Of a stretch of DNA of 64,000 nucleotides, positions 32,201 through 41,168 are shown piece after piece. A model generated the notes under the pieces. The model worked only from the letters and a program-made list of their open reading frames with translations, had not been told where the DNA came from and ran no database searches. The stretch's first letter is position 1. The number at the start of each line of letters is the position of its first letter. This DNA is from Conexibacter sp. S30A1. GTDB taxonomy: Bacteria > Actinomycetota > Thermoleophilia > Solirubrobacterales > Solirubrobacteraceae. The translations under genes were made by a program, and so were the position numbers. The stretch lies in NCBI RefSeq assembly GCF_023330665.1, contig NZ_CP097127.1, forward strand, positions 3,162,001-3,226,000, in the 5' to 3' direction.

Positions 32201-32932
32201 GTGATCCTGGTCCTGGGTGGCACGGCGGAGGCACGTCAACTCGCCGACGCTCTGGTTGCCAACGGCATCGCTGTCACAAGCTCGCTTGCAGGGCGCGTCA
32301 CAAACCCGAGGCTGCCGCGAGGGGAGGTGCGGATCGGTGGCTTCGGCGGCGCCACGGGCCTCGTGGAGTGGATGCGCGTCCACGATGTCAAATGTGTCGT
32401 TGACGCGACACACCCATTTGCGGCGCGGATCTCTGAGCACGCGGCGGCTGCCTGCGCACGGACCGGGACGCCGCTGCTCGCGCTCATACGACCGGGCTGG
32501 AGTGAGCGTCCTGGTGATCGCTGGTTTTGGGTCGGTGAGCCGGCCGCCGCGGCTGAGGCGATCCCCGCCCTCGGCAGTCGCGTGCTGCTCACCACCGGCC
32601 GGCAGGGGCTTGCGGCATTTGCCGGCCTGGACCAGACCTGGTTTTTGATTCGCTGCGTCGACCGGCCTGAGCCACCGCTGCCGCCACGGCATGAGCTGCT
32701 GCTCGACCGCGGGCCGTACACGCTCGCGGGAGAGCTCGGGCTGATCGACGCTCACAGGATCGACCTGGTGGTCACCAAGGACAGTGGCGGCGAGCACACC
32801 GTCGCCAAGCTCGACGCGGCGCGGCAGCGCGGGCTGCCGGTGGTGATCGTGCGTAGACCGGCGCGTCCCGAAGCCCAACGCGTTGCCACGGTTGCGGCGG
32901 CGCTTGACTGGGCGCGCTTTCATGCCGGGTAG
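32201..32932 (+). CDS. cobK: Precorrin-6A reductase
   Basis: A 243-residue NADPH-dependent reductase of the precorrin-6 macrocycle. Motifs are ILVLGGTAEARQLADAL, the conserved VVDATHPFAARISEHA, LLTTGRQGLAAF, and the C-terminal VVTKDSGGEHTVAKLDAA. GTG start. It is divergent from cobF (14-bp gap) and convergent with cobIJ (13-bp 3' overlap). It is thus the only rightward gene in the right half of the cluster, and its promoter would lie within cobF. Confidence 0.93.
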   Translation: MILVLGGTAEARQLADALVANGIAVTSSLAGRVTNPRLPRGEVRIGGFGGATGLVEWMRVHDVKCVVDATHPFAARISEHAAAACARTGTPLLALIRPGWSERPGDRWFWVGEPAAAAEAIPALGSRVLLTTGRQGLAAFAGLDQTWFLIRCVDRPEPPLPPRHELLLDRGPYTLAGELGLIDAHRIDLVVTKDSGGEHTVAKLDAARQRGLPVVIVRRPARPEAQRVATVAAALDWARFHAG

Positions 32933-34428
32933 CGACGCGGTGTGTATACGCGAGGGTTCACGCCGCCGCTGATGCGTGTCATCGAGGAGCCGATGATCAG
33001 CAGCGTGCGCATGTCGACCGAGTCCTGGTCGAGATCGGCCAGGCTCGTCACGTGCACGGCCTCATCGTTCGAGCCGATCGCGCGCGCCACCACCACAGGC
33101 GTTTGCGGCGATCGGTGCTCGCGCAGGAGCTCGACCGTGCGTTTCAGCCCCTCGCGCCGTGCTGTGGACGCCGGGTTGTAGAGCGCGAGCACCAGGTCGG
33201 CTGCGGCGGCCGCCTCCAGACGCCGCTCGATCACTCCCCATGGCTTGAGCTGGTCAGAGAGCGAGATGACACAGAAGTCGTGACCGAGCGGCGCACCGAC
33301 CCGCGCGGCAGCGGCCTGCATCGCCGACAGTCCTGGAACCACACGCAGCTCCACGTCGGCGAAGCGCTCGTCGCCGTCGGCCACCTCGAGTACCGCCGTC
33401 GCCATCGCGAAAATGCCCGGATCACCGGAGGAGACGACTGCTACGCGCCGGCCCTGGGCGGCGAGTGTGAGCGCGTGTGCGGCCCGCTCGGACTCGACCC
33501 GGTTATCCGTTGCATGCCGGGTCTGGCCGCGCCGCGCAGGGACCCGTGCCAGGTACGTCTCGTAGCCGATCAGCACCTCGGCAGCCGCGAGCTCGGCGTC
33601 GGCCTCCGGGGTGAGCCACTGCGGTCCGCCTGGTCCCAGGCCAACCACGGCCACTCGTCCGCGCCCAGCGGCCGATGGGTCGTGTGCGTCCGTGTTGCGC
33701 GCCGGTATCAGCAGCAGCGACATGTACGGGACCTTGCCGTCGACCTCGCCCAGCGGCGCCACCCGTTCGTGCTCGGAGCTCGCGCGCTCCACATAGATCC
33801 CTCGCTCGACAAGTTCGGCTCGCTGCACGGCGGCGCGCACGGACGGGAACGTCCGTCCGAGCTTCATCACCACGGCCGCGTCGCTGCTGGCCAAGCGAGC
33901 GGCTAGGACGTCGGTCGAAAGCGTGCCCGGCAGGATTGTGAGCACGTCGTCGCGCCGCACCAGCGGTGTTCCAGCGGCGGCTGCCGCCGCGCTGAACGAC
34001 GCGATCCCGGGAATCACCTCGGTGACGTAGCGGCCGGAGAGCCGATCATGCAGGTACATGTAGGAGCCGTAGAGGAACGGGTCGCCCTCACACAGCACCG
34101 CGACGTCACGTCCACCGTCAAGGTGTTCGGCCAGCTGTTCGGCACACTCGTCGTAGAAGTCGCTGATCGCGCCCTCGTAACCGCCGGGGTGGTCAGTCGT
34201 GCCTGTGGTCAGCGGGTATCGCAGCTGGATTTCGGTCTGGTCGCTGCGAATGTGGGCAGCGGCGATCTTACGGGCGACGCTGCGGCCGTGCTCCGCACCC
34301 GGATACGCCACCACGGCAGCCGCGGCGATGACGCGCGCCGCCTTGAAGGTGAGCAGCTCCGGGTCGCCGGGGCCGACCCCAACTCCGTAGAGTCGGCCGA
34401 AGGTCTGTTTCGTGGTGCTGGCGGTCAT
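32920..34428 (-). CDS. cobIJ: Fusion CobI (precorrin-2 C20-methyltransferase) - CobJ (precorrin-3B C17-methyltransferase)
   Basis: A 502-residue double tetrapyrrole methylase. Residues ~1-245 are CobI: LYGVGVGPGDPELLTFKA, CEGDPFLYGSYMYLHDRL, VIPGIASFSAAAAA. Residues ~255-502 are CobJ: VVGLGPGGPQWLTPEA, VSSGDPGIFAMATAVLE, VVPGLSAMQAAAARVGAPL, LALYNPAST. CobI-CobJ fusions are known in actinobacteria, including mycobacteria. CobG acts between the two, so the fusion brackets the oxidation step. ATG 34428 overlaps the cobH stop (ATGA). Confidence 0.94.
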   Translation of the reverse strand: MTASTTKQTFGRLYGVGVGPGDPELLTFKAARVIAAAAVVAYPGAEHGRSVARKIAAAHIRSDQTEIQLRYPLTTGTTDHPGGYEGAISDFYDECAEQLAEHLDGGRDVAVLCEGDPFLYGSYMYLHDRLSGRYVTEVIPGIASFSAAAAAAGTPLVRRDDVLTILPGTLSTDVLAARLASSDAAVVMKLGRTFPSVRAAVQRAELVERGIYVERASSEHERVAPLGEVDGKVPYMSLLLIPARNTDAHDPSAAGRGRVAVVGLGPGGPQWLTPEADAELAAAEVLIGYETYLARVPARRGQTRHATDNRVESERAAHALTLAAQGRRVAVVSSGDPGIFAMATAVLEVADGDERFADVELRVVPGLSAMQAAAARVGAPLGHDFCVISLSDQLKPWGVIERRLEAAAAADLVLALYNPASTARREGLKRTVELLREHRSPQTPVVVARAIGSNDEAVHVTSLADLDQDSVDMRTLLIIGSSMTRISGGVNPRVYTPRRYPA

Positions 34429-35054
34429 TCGACCTCGCTTGCGAGCGCGTTTATGGCTGCCGCAGCCATGGCTGACCCGCCGCGGCGACCGCAAACCACG
34501 AGATGCTCGACCCTGAGTGCCGGCGCGCGCTCGGCGAGCGCTCGCTTCGACTCCGCCGCACCGATGAAACCCACCGGCACGCCGATCACCGCCGCCGGCC
34601 GCGGTGCTCCGCCGTCGAGCATGTCCAGCAGGTGGAACAGCGCTGTCGGCGCGTTGCCGATCACAACCACCGATCCCTCCAGGTCCTCACGCCACAGCTC
34701 CAGGGCGGCCGCGGTGCGGGTGTTGTCCATGTCCGCGGCCAGCCCGGCAACCCGAGGGTCCGACAGAGTGCAGATCACCCGGTTATCGGCCGGCAGGCGT
34801 GAGCGAGTCACGCCAGAGGCGACCATCTGCGTGTCGCAGAAGATCGGGGCGCCCGACCGCAGGGCCAGTTCCGCCCGCTCGGCCAGGTCGTCCGATGCGT
34901 CGATGTCGGCCGCGAGGTCCACCATTCCGCAGGAGTGGATCATCCGCACTGCGACCAGCTCCATTCGGGGACTGAAGCGAGCCAGATCGGCTTCTGCGCG
35001 GATCAGCGCGAACGATCGCCTGTAAATCTCCGCGCCGTCGCGTATGTAGCTCAT
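34425..35054 (-). CDS. cobH: Precorrin-8X methylmutase
   Basis: A 209-residue enzyme moving the methyl group from C11 to C12 to give hydrogenobyrinic acid. It has the active-site histidine motif VRMIHSCGMVD near residue 40, FCDTQMVASGV, VVIGNAPTALFHLLDML, and the terminal VVCGRRGGSAMAAAAINAL. ATG start overlapping cobG (4 bp). Normal length. Confidence 0.95.
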   Translation of the reverse strand: MSYIRDGAEIYRRSFALIRAEADLARFSPRMELVAVRMIHSCGMVDLAADIDASDDLAERAELALRSGAPIFCDTQMVASGVTRSRLPADNRVICTLSDPRVAGLAADMDNTRTAAALELWREDLEGSVVVIGNAPTALFHLLDMLDGGAPRPAAVIGVPVGFIGAAESKRALAERAPALRVEHLVVCGRRGGSAMAAAAINALASEVE

Positions 35055-36010
35055 CTGGTGCCCATCAGCCTGGCGCCGGGAATCAGGCCACAGTTGCGCT
35101 CACAGGCGGCCCAATGTTCCGCGCCGGCAGCGGCATCTCGCTGCTCGGCTCGCCGGGCTGCGGCGATCCGCACGTCGAACTGCGCGCGCCGGCACGCGCC
35201 GAGCCCGGCGCAGGCCGTCAGGCCGACCCACCCAGACCGTGGGTCCGTGACCAAGCCAAGCGCGTTCAACTGCCTGGTGAGGCTCGGGACCTGGGATGGG
35301 TCGATGTCCAGCACCGTCAGGGTCCGTCTGACCGAGAGCCTGAAGCCGGAGGCCAGCCCGGCCAGTGCTCGCGCGCCGGTAGGGTCCAGGCGTGCCAGAG
35401 GTGGCATGAACGTCAACGCGACCAGACGGTCGGACTGCACGAGCGGTCCGAGTGGCAGCGCCGGGCCGGGAGTCGGCAGCGCTCCAGTTATGAATCCGGT
35501 CGCTCCGCGCCGTGCCGCCTTCAGGGCTGCCTCGACAGACCCTCCCGGGCCGATCAGCACGTCAACCGGATGGGCGAGCATGCCTGAGCCGTCATCGACG
35601 CCAAACAGGAACCGACCGGATAGATCCACCAGAGAATCATCGCTGCACAGGGCCTGGTCGAGCGCGTCGACGACCGTGTCCGGGTTAAGCTGCGACAGCG
35701 GATGCCGACCCGCGAGCGGGCTGGCGAGAATGTTTCGCGCTCGCTCATGGCTGCGCGTCGGCAGCAGACCGGCATCTGCGAGGATCTCGGTCGCGAGTGC
35801 GGGGTCTCTGAGGCCGCGCAGCTGCAGGCTGGCGCGCGAGGTCAGTTCGATGATGCCGTTTCCCAGCTCGGCCGCTGCCGCGACCGCGGCAAGCGCGGAC
35901 GCGCTCAGGCGGCCACCGGGGAGGCGCACCCGTGCCAGCAGCCCGTCGGCCGCATCGTGCAGTCGGAGCACACCGGGACAGTGATCCTGTTTGGCAGACG
36001 ACATTGTCAT
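35051..36010 (-). CDS. cobG: Precorrin-3B synthase (CobG), short form
   Basis: About 319 residues with the ferredoxin-like nitrite/sulfite reductase half-domains. CPGVLRLHDAADGLLARVR and LTSRASLQLRGL lie at the N-terminus. A C-terminal 4Fe-4S set of cysteines is present (LTACAGLGACRRAQ and WAACERNCG). CobG uses O2 to make precorrin-3B, so it supports the aerobic route. It is shorter than many proteobacterial CobG proteins (over 400 aa). ATG 36010 is chosen; an ATG two codons downstream (36004) is equally possible. Confidence 0.88.
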   Translation of the reverse strand: MTMSSAKQDHCPGVLRLHDAADGLLARVRLPGGRLSASALAAVAAAAELGNGIIELTSRASLQLRGLRDPALATEILADAGLLPTRSHERARNILASPLAGRHPLSQLNPDTVVDALDQALCSDDSLVDLSGRFLFGVDDGSGMLAHPVDVLIGPGGSVEAALKAARRGATGFITGALPTPGPALPLGPLVQSDRLVALTFMPPLARLDPTGARALAGLASGFRLSVRRTLTVLDIDPSQVPSLTRQLNALGLVTDPRSGWVGLTACAGLGACRRAQFDVRIAAARRAEQRDAAAGAEHWAACERNCGLIPGARLMGTR

Positions 36011-36066
36011 ATCCCGCGACACTCGCTTACGGACAACTCTCACGGATCCGCTCAGAATACCCGGGG

Positions 36067-37083
36067 CTACCTGCGAAACGCGGTTGGATGCAGTGTCTTG
36101 GCGAGCGCGAGTACTGCCTCGGCATTCCGTGGCCCGGGCGTAACCTCGTCATAGGCGAGCGTGATCACGCAGTGGTGCTTGATGGCCGGCAGTCGCTCGG
36201 TCGCCGGGTTGGTCTCCAGAAAGTGCAGCTTCTGCGTGGCGGTCGGCGTCCCGTAGTTGTTGATTATGATGCACTGCGGTTGCGCCTTGACGACCTGTTC
36301 CCATGACACGTCCTCCCAGGAGGTCAGTTGCCGGCCGAAGATGTTTCTGCCGCCTGCCAGATGGATGATCGCGTTGACGGTTGCCAGTCCTTCACCACTG
36401 AAGGGTGCGGCGGTGCCGCTGTCGTAGTCGAACACGCGCACGAGCCGCCTGCCGGACACGTGCCTTTGCACATAGGAAACCTCTGCCCTCATCGTGTCAA
36501 CGAGCTTGGTGGCACGAGCTTGAACATTGAAGATCTTGCCCAGGTTGGTGATGTCCTTGTAGGTGTCAACGAGTGACAGCAGCGGACGCCTGCCGCTCTG
36601 CACGTGCGCGCACGACTCGCTCAGTGCGAGCGTCTTGATGCCGAACTGGGCAAGCCCCGCCGGGGTCAGCCTGGTTCCGGCCTGCAGACCATAGTTCCAG
36701 CCGGCAAAGAGGAAGTCTGGCCTGAGTGCGATTAGCTGCTCGAGCGTGAAATAGTGCGCCGACACGTCGCGGACCTGATGGAACGCGTGGAGGTACTGGG
36801 CCGGTACTGGGTGTCCGACAGGCCCGTCACCGTCAACGCCGAAGTCGCCCACCATCGCGTGCTGCAATCCGAGCGCGAGCATGTCCTCGGTCGAATTGAT
36901 GTCGTTGGAAACGGCCCGAGTTGGTGCCGCAGCGAAGGTCACCTTGGTCCCGCAGTTGCTGATTGTCAGAGGGTAATGGGTGGCCGCGGCGGACGCGCCT
37001 GTGGTGGCGAAGACGGCGACCGACAGGGCCGCGGTGGTGCATGCAGCGAGGGCAGGCAGGGGTGAGAGCCAACGCTTGGACAT
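36067..37083 (-). CDS. Corrinoid-type ABC transporter substrate-binding protein (BtuF-like)
   Basis: A 338-residue secreted binding protein of the FecB/BtuF class (peripla_BP_2). The N-terminus is basic then hydrophobic with an ASAAA cleavage-like site near residue 33. A LAAC sequence at residues 12-15 could be a lipobox. Domain motifs are NDINSTEDMLALGL, AHYFTLEQLIALRPDFLFAG (20 residues), and the C-terminal INNYGTP region. It lies directly downstream of the ATPase and permease behind a B12 riboswitch, which favours cobalamin or corrinoid as ligand over an iron-siderophore. Confidence 0.82.
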   Translation of the reverse strand: MSKRWLSPLPALAACTTAALSVAVFATTGASAAATHYPLTISNCGTKVTFAAAPTRAVSNDINSTEDMLALGLQHAMVGDFGVDGDGPVGHPVPAQYLHAFHQVRDVSAHYFTLEQLIALRPDFLFAGWNYGLQAGTRLTPAGLAQFGIKTLALSESCAHVQSGRRPLLSLVDTYKDITNLGKIFNVQARATKLVDTMRAEVSYVQRHVSGRRLVRVFDYDSGTAAPFSGEGLATVNAIIHLAGGRNIFGRQLTSWEDVSWEQVVKAQPQCIIINNYGTPTATQKLHFLETNPATERLPAIKHHCVITLAYDEVTPGPRNAEAVLALAKTLHPTAFRR

Positions 37084-37875
37084 CTATATGGGCCTTTCTG
37101 GTGTTACTGTCTGCCGACGGCGTGGCAGTGGCTGCACAGCACCGGTGTCGGGATGAGTCACGATGACCACCGCCGCGCCGTAAACGCGCTCCACAGATGC
37201 GGCAGTGAGTACGTCGTTGGGCGCGCCGTGCTGGTCGAGATGCCCGCTGGCCAGCAGATGAACGGAATCGCAAAAGAGAGAGGCGAGGTTCAGGTCGTGC
37301 AGGGCGGCGAGCACTGTTACGCCAAGGCTGCGGACCAACTCGAGCACCTCGACCTGGTAGCGCACGTCAAGGTGGTTGGTCGGCTCGTCAAGCAGCAGGT
37401 GGTCCGCCTGTTGTGCGATCGCCCTCGCGATCAGCACACGCTGTTTCTCGCCGCCAGAGAGGCTGTGGAAACTCCGGTTGGCCAGTCCGGCGGCACCAAC
37501 ACGCTGCATTGCGTCGGCCACGATCTCACGGTCCTCGCCGCGGTCGCGATCGAAGCTGCGCCTGTGGGGGACGCGGCCGAGCATGACCATCTCCCACGCC
37601 GTCAGCGCGAACTCCACCGCGCTCTCCTGGGCTACTACGGCGACACGACGAGCCGCGTTGCGCAGCGGTTGTGCGAGAAGATCATGGCCGTCTAGCAGCA
37701 CCCGTCCCGCGGTCAGCTTGTTGACCCGGTAGATCGCCTTGAGGATCGTCGACTTGCCACTGCCGTTCGGCCCGAGCAGCCCGGCGAACTCGCCGTCTGC
37801 GACGGTCAAGCTGACCCCGGATACGATGAGGCGCCCATCGAGCTCAACGCTGAGGTCCTGTAGTTCGAGGCTCAT
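37084..37875 (-). CDS. ABC transporter ATP-binding protein (BtuD/FecE type)
   Basis: A 263-residue ATPase. Walker A GPNGSGKST at about residues 35-43, a Q-loop in VVAQESAVEF, the signature LSGGEKQRVLIARAIAQ, and Walker B LLLDEPTNHLD with an H-loop histidine in LAALHDLNLA. It partners the FecCD-type permease upstream and the binding protein immediately downstream. Predicted to power corrinoid uptake on the basis of the riboswitch. Confidence 0.92.
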   Translation of the reverse strand: MSLELQDLSVELDGRLIVSGVSLTVADGEFAGLLGPNGSGKSTILKAIYRVNKLTAGRVLLDGHDLLAQPLRNAARRVAVVAQESAVEFALTAWEMVMLGRVPHRRSFDRDRGEDREIVADAMQRVGAAGLANRSFHSLSGGEKQRVLIARAIAQQADHLLLDEPTNHLDVRYQVEVLELVRSLGVTVLAALHDLNLASLFCDSVHLLASGHLDQHGAPNDVLTAASVERVYGAAVVIVTHPDTGAVQPLPRRRQTVTPERPI

Positions 37876-37888
37876 CGATCGCCTCGGG

Positions 37889-39010
37889 TCACGACGCTGC
37901 GCCCCCGTACATGTAGGTGCGCCTGCGAATCAGTACGAGCAGGACGGGTGCTCCGATGATCGCTGTGATCACGCCGATTGGCATCTCCGCTGGTGACACG
38001 ATTGTTCGTGCCAGCAAGTCCGAAAGGACCATGAAGGACGCTCCGACCAGCACGCCGACCGGCAGCGTGCGGCGATGGTCGGAGCCAACCACCAGGCGCA
38101 CTATGTGTGGCACGACCAGCCCGACGAAGCCGATCACACCGCTGACAGCTACCGAGAGGCCTGCGATCAGCGAGGTCACAAGAAACAGGTCGCGTCGCAG
38201 CGTGCTGACGTCGACCCCCAGCGAGGTCGCGACCTCGGCCCCCATCGCCAGCGCGTTCAGCGACCGTGCCTGAGCCATCAGATAGACGATCGCGACTAGC
38301 AGCGCGATCGTCGGCTCGGGCAGCTGCGCCCAAGCGGCGTTGCCGAACGAGCCGAGGAGCCAGAACAACACCGACTGGGTCGCCTGCGGGTTGGCCTTGA
38401 AAATCATGAAGCTGGTGATCGCCCCAAACAGTCCGGCCATCACGACGCCGGAGAGCGTCAGCTGCAGGGGCGCGAGCTGGCCGCCCTGGCGCGCCAAGAC
38501 GAAGACGATGATCATCGCCCCCAGTGCACCGAGGATCGCGCCGGTCTCAAGGGCCCACAGGCCGAGTGCTGTCAGCGCTCCGAACAGCAGCACAGCGGTC
38601 GCGCCGACGCTCGCTCCCGACGAGACGCCGAGCAGGAAGGGGTCCGCGAGCGCATTGCGGACAAGGACCTGTATGACGCCCCCGGCGGTTGTCAGTGCTG
38701 CGCCGACCACCGCCGCCAGCAGTACCCGCGGGAGTCTGAGGTCCCAGACGAGCGCGTTGGTAACGGTGTTGTGCACGCGACCGGTGAGGTGCTGCCAGAT
38801 GACCGCCCACACGCTCCCGGGCGAGAGTCCGACTGACCCCAGCCAGACGCCGGCGGTGATCGCCACTGCCAGGAACGCAGTGCAGATCAACAACAGCAGT
38901 GGCAGGCTCGTGCGCAGGCTCTGCGACCGCGAGTCATGCGGTGGTGGCGTTGCGTTTGAGTTGTGGTGCGTGCCCTCCTTCGCCGGAGAGCCAAGGAGGT
39001 CTTGCGCCAT
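37889..39010 (-). CDS. ABC transporter permease (BtuC/FecCD type)
   Basis: About 373 residues with multiple membrane helices of the FecCD family. Motifs are LRLPRVLLAAVVGAALTTAG (20 residues), RNALADPFLLGVSSGAS (the conserved coupling region), and GVIGFVGLVVPHIVRLVVG near the C-terminus. ATG 39010 is chosen; an open frame continues upstream into the riboswitch and is not coding. It is the first gene of the leftward operon. Confidence 0.9.
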   Translation of the reverse strand: MAQDLLGSPAKEGTHHNSNATPPPHDSRSQSLRTSLPLLLLICTAFLAVAITAGVWLGSVGLSPGSVWAVIWQHLTGRVHNTVTNALVWDLRLPRVLLAAVVGAALTTAGGVIQVLVRNALADPFLLGVSSGASVGATAVLLFGALTALGLWALETGAILGALGAMIIVFVLARQGGQLAPLQLTLSGVVMAGLFGAITSFMIFKANPQATQSVLFWLLGSFGNAAWAQLPEPTIALLVAIVYLMAQARSLNALAMGAEVATSLGVDVSTLRRDLFLVTSLIAGLSVAVSGVIGFVGLVVPHIVRLVVGSDHRRTLPVGVLVGASFMVLSDLLARTIVSPAEMPIGVITAIIGAPVLLVLIRRRTYMYGGAAS

Positions 39011-39059
39011 GCGCGCTCGAACCGCCCTTCTGCCGAGGACCGGTATCGAGACGCTGAGG

Positions 39060-39175
39060 TAGGCGACCGGGCTTGTCCTCCGGATACCGGAGGCTTCACC
39101 GTTGCGGGACAGCGCCGGACTCAAACCGGACTTCGCTGCGCTCAACGCCGCACCGGAACACCCGGTGCAATCGGG
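39060..39175 (-). promoter_or_regulatory. Second cobalamin riboswitch (leader of the transporter/cobGHIJ operon)
   Basis: On the minus strand the leader reads GAAGTCCGGTTTGAGTCCGG, then CGCTGTCCCGCAACGGTGA, matching the cobalamin aptamer core (GGTG..AGTCCGG and CCGCAACtGTGA box). The upstream hairpin CACCGG/CCGGTG and the downstream CCTCCGGTATCCGGAGG hairpin fit neighbouring helices. It lies about 50-165 nt upstream of the permease ATG. It differs in sequence from the riboswitch at 16767, so the two are not a recent duplication. Confidence 0.85.
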
Positions 39176-39381
39176 ATCGTACCGCAGTTCGGCAACCGAG
39201 TCCGTTCATGCCATCGGAGCCAAAGCACGGGTCTCGACCCAGACCAGTGGTGGACCCTTGAACGGTTGCGACGTTCACTGGACATCGCCCCCTTCCAGCG
39301 CGATCCGTCCCCCACATGCCAGAGCGGAGCGCCAGCCCGCCTGACTTTCCGTAGCGGCAAGTCATATGCTAGCTTTCCGGT

Positions 39382-39861
39382 ATGGAAAATCAGTCGTCGG
39401 GTCCGGCCCCGCCCGCCTCGGCCCGAGCGCAGCTACGGGCCGCTCGCCAGGCACACGACGCATCGGCTCGTCGTGCGATGCTCCCAGCGGGGTTCATCCT
39501 CGCGTTGAGCGTCTTCTGCGGAGCGCAAACGATCACGCCCAAGTTCAAAGGGCCGGGAGATGTGGTGTCGATCGTCGCGGTCGTGTGGTTCCTCGCTGAG
39601 CTTCTGAGAATGTCGGCTCGTAATGGGTGGCGTCCGCTTGGTTCGATCCCGAAGCCCAAGTGGGACATCACCGAGGTGACGCTCATCTGTGTTGCGGTGC
39701 TGGTTGGCGGCGTGGTCGGTCCCCATATGCTCGCCACCCACAGCAATACGGCGCTTGCGAGCTGGGTGCTCGGTGGCGCCGTGAGCGTGATCGTCGCAGC
39801 CTGCCTGTTCGCCGCACAGGCTTCCTATCGGCGTCGTGCCTCTCGGGCGTGGCAGCGGTGA
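39382..39861 (+). CDS. Hypothetical membrane protein paired with a winged-helix regulator
   Basis: 159 residues. A disordered N-terminal stretch (1-30) precedes four hydrophobic segments (about 33-48, 60-75, 98-118 and 128-146). No catalytic motif was recognised. A -10-like TATGCT (39364-39369) precedes the ATG. The stop overlaps the GTG of the regulator by 4 bp. Membrane protein plus HTH_34-type regulator pairs are common in actinobacteria, where the partner often controls the pair. Confidence 0.7.
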   Translation: MENQSSGPAPPASARAQLRAARQAHDASARRAMLPAGFILALSVFCGAQTITPKFKGPGDVVSIVAVVWFLAELLRMSARNGWRPLGSIPKPKWDITEVTLICVAVLVGGVVGPHMLATHSNTALASWVLGGAVSVIVAACLFAAQASYRRRASRAWQR

Positions 39862-40256
39862 GCGAAGCAGCGTTCGACGAGTTGATTCACGCGCCCCTGC
39901 GTCTACAAATATGCGCGATGCTCTCACCGGTACGGTCGTTGCCGTTCTCCGACCTACGCGACAGCCTGGAGATCTCAGATTCGGTTCTGAGCAAGCACCT
40001 CTCAGCGCTCGCCGCAGCCGGGTACGTGGAGGTGTCCCGCGTGCGAGCGAATTCACGTTCCCGGCGGCAGGTCGCGCTCACCAAGCCGGGGCGCGCGGCC
40101 TTGCACGGGCACCTGGCTGCGCTGCAAGCGATCGCCGCCGCAGCCGAACCGGAGCCGTCCAGGGCCGATGCCCCAAAGCGTCCGCGGGCCCGTCAAGAGG
40201 TCGCCCTCGACGGATCGCATACACCGGTACAGATAGTGCAGCAGCAGATCCCCTGA
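39858..40256 (+). CDS. Winged helix-turn-helix transcriptional regulator
   Basis: A 132-residue protein with a MarR/ArsR-like winged helix: FDELIHAPLRLQICAMLSP, SDLRDSLEISDSVLSKHLSA as recognition helices, and the wing VRANSRSRRQVALTKPGRAAL. No metal-binding cysteines are seen. The C-terminal ~35 residues are proline- and charge-rich. The GTG start at 39858 is coupled to the upstream membrane-protein stop. Longer upstream frames lie antiphase within the membrane protein gene. It is the last gene before att copy B. Confidence 0.85.
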   Translation: MSEAAFDELIHAPLRLQICAMLSPVRSLPFSDLRDSLEISDSVLSKHLSALAAAGYVEVSRVRANSRSRRQVALTKPGRAALHGHLAALQAIAAAAEPEPSRADAPKRPRARQEVALDGSHTPVQIVQQQIP

Positions 40257-40664
40257 CGAGGGCCAGGCCACAGAACGATCTAGGTGCTCTGAGACGTTCT
40301 CCGCACCAACCACCTCCGTCAACCCCGCCCACGACGCGGCGCTGGAGCATCCGCGACCGCCACGTCGCCACCGGCGACAGGCACCGCATCGTGACTGCGA
40401 GCGCCCACAGCGCCACCAGCATCCAGGCCCTCGCCAGGGGGCCAAAAGGCATGCGCGTCACCGTCCACTGACCGCGCAGCGGCCCCGGAGCCAGGGCTAA
40501 AAACCGTGCGACCACCAACGGCGCCGTGGCCCAATCTTGGCCGAAACGCCGCAGGGACTGACTCTCACGGACCTTGTCGATAGCCGCGTCCACCGCCTGC
40601 AAAGTGCCGCGATTCAAGGCGATACGCGCCGTGAGTCGTCCTCCATCACCGATCCCGGTGTGAC
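40257..40664. other. Gene-free right edge of the cobalamin segment
   Basis: About 410 bp between the regulator and att copy B. A leftward frame (to 40671) contains a hydrophobic run, but it has no recognisable domain and overlaps the regulator. No integrase or excisionase is seen, unlike the usual edge of an integrated element. Confidence 0.45.
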
Positions 40665-40711
40665 CTGTCACGCCGGAGGTCGCGGGTTCGAGTCCCGTCG
40701 CTCCCGTTCAA
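40665..40711 (+). repeat. att-type direct repeat, copy B: 3' half of tRNA-Asp(GTC)
   Basis: Identical over 47 bp to 13395-13441, in the same orientation and 27,270 bp away. It contains the anticodon loop CTGTCAC, T-loop TTCGAGT, acceptor CGCTCCC and discriminator G, again without a 5' half. The flanks diverge on both sides. The two copies bound the cobalamin cluster. Confidence 0.88.
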
Positions 40712-41168
40712 AGTCCCTGCCAGTCGCGAAGTTAATGATTGCCGTCTATCGGCAATCTGGTCATGGTTGTCACCGTTTTGTCGAGGCGGCTTGTGATCCG
40801 GGTGACGGCGATTTCCAGAGAGTCCGTCAGCCAAGAGCCGTTTCCTGGACAGCGATCATCTCGGTCGTATCGTCGGCGTGGTCGGCTCCGATCGCGATCG
40901 GTGCTCGGCGATGCCGGGATGATGGAAGCGGTCGGCCGCGGCGGCACTCACCGAGGTGGCCGCGTCTGAACGATTCCAGCCACGAGCGCGGCCGTGCTCC
41001 TCCTGGCGTCAGTGGCTGCTCTCTTCGCACAGAGGTAGCGCAGCCCGACGGCGTACACGCGTTCCGCGCAAACCGCGTCTTTCCTTCGACGGGGCGAGAT
41101 GCGTGTGCCGGCGTGATGGCAGGACTCGTTCCGCCTGAGGTCAAGGTCATCTCGTTTAGGATCGCGCT
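40712..41168. other. Gene-free stretch right of att copy B
   Basis: About 460 bp with no convincing gene. Frames on both strands show no domain. Nothing tRNA-like beyond the att repeat was seen. Confidence 0.4.

Noticed and set aside
36067..39010. Iron-siderophore transporter
   Set aside because: Family motifs alone allow it, but the B12 riboswitch and downstream cobGHIJ genes make corrinoid uptake the better reading.
40078..40671. Leftward 197-residue frame with a hydrophobic run
   Set aside because: Overlaps the winged-helix regulator and att copy B; no domain or start signal.
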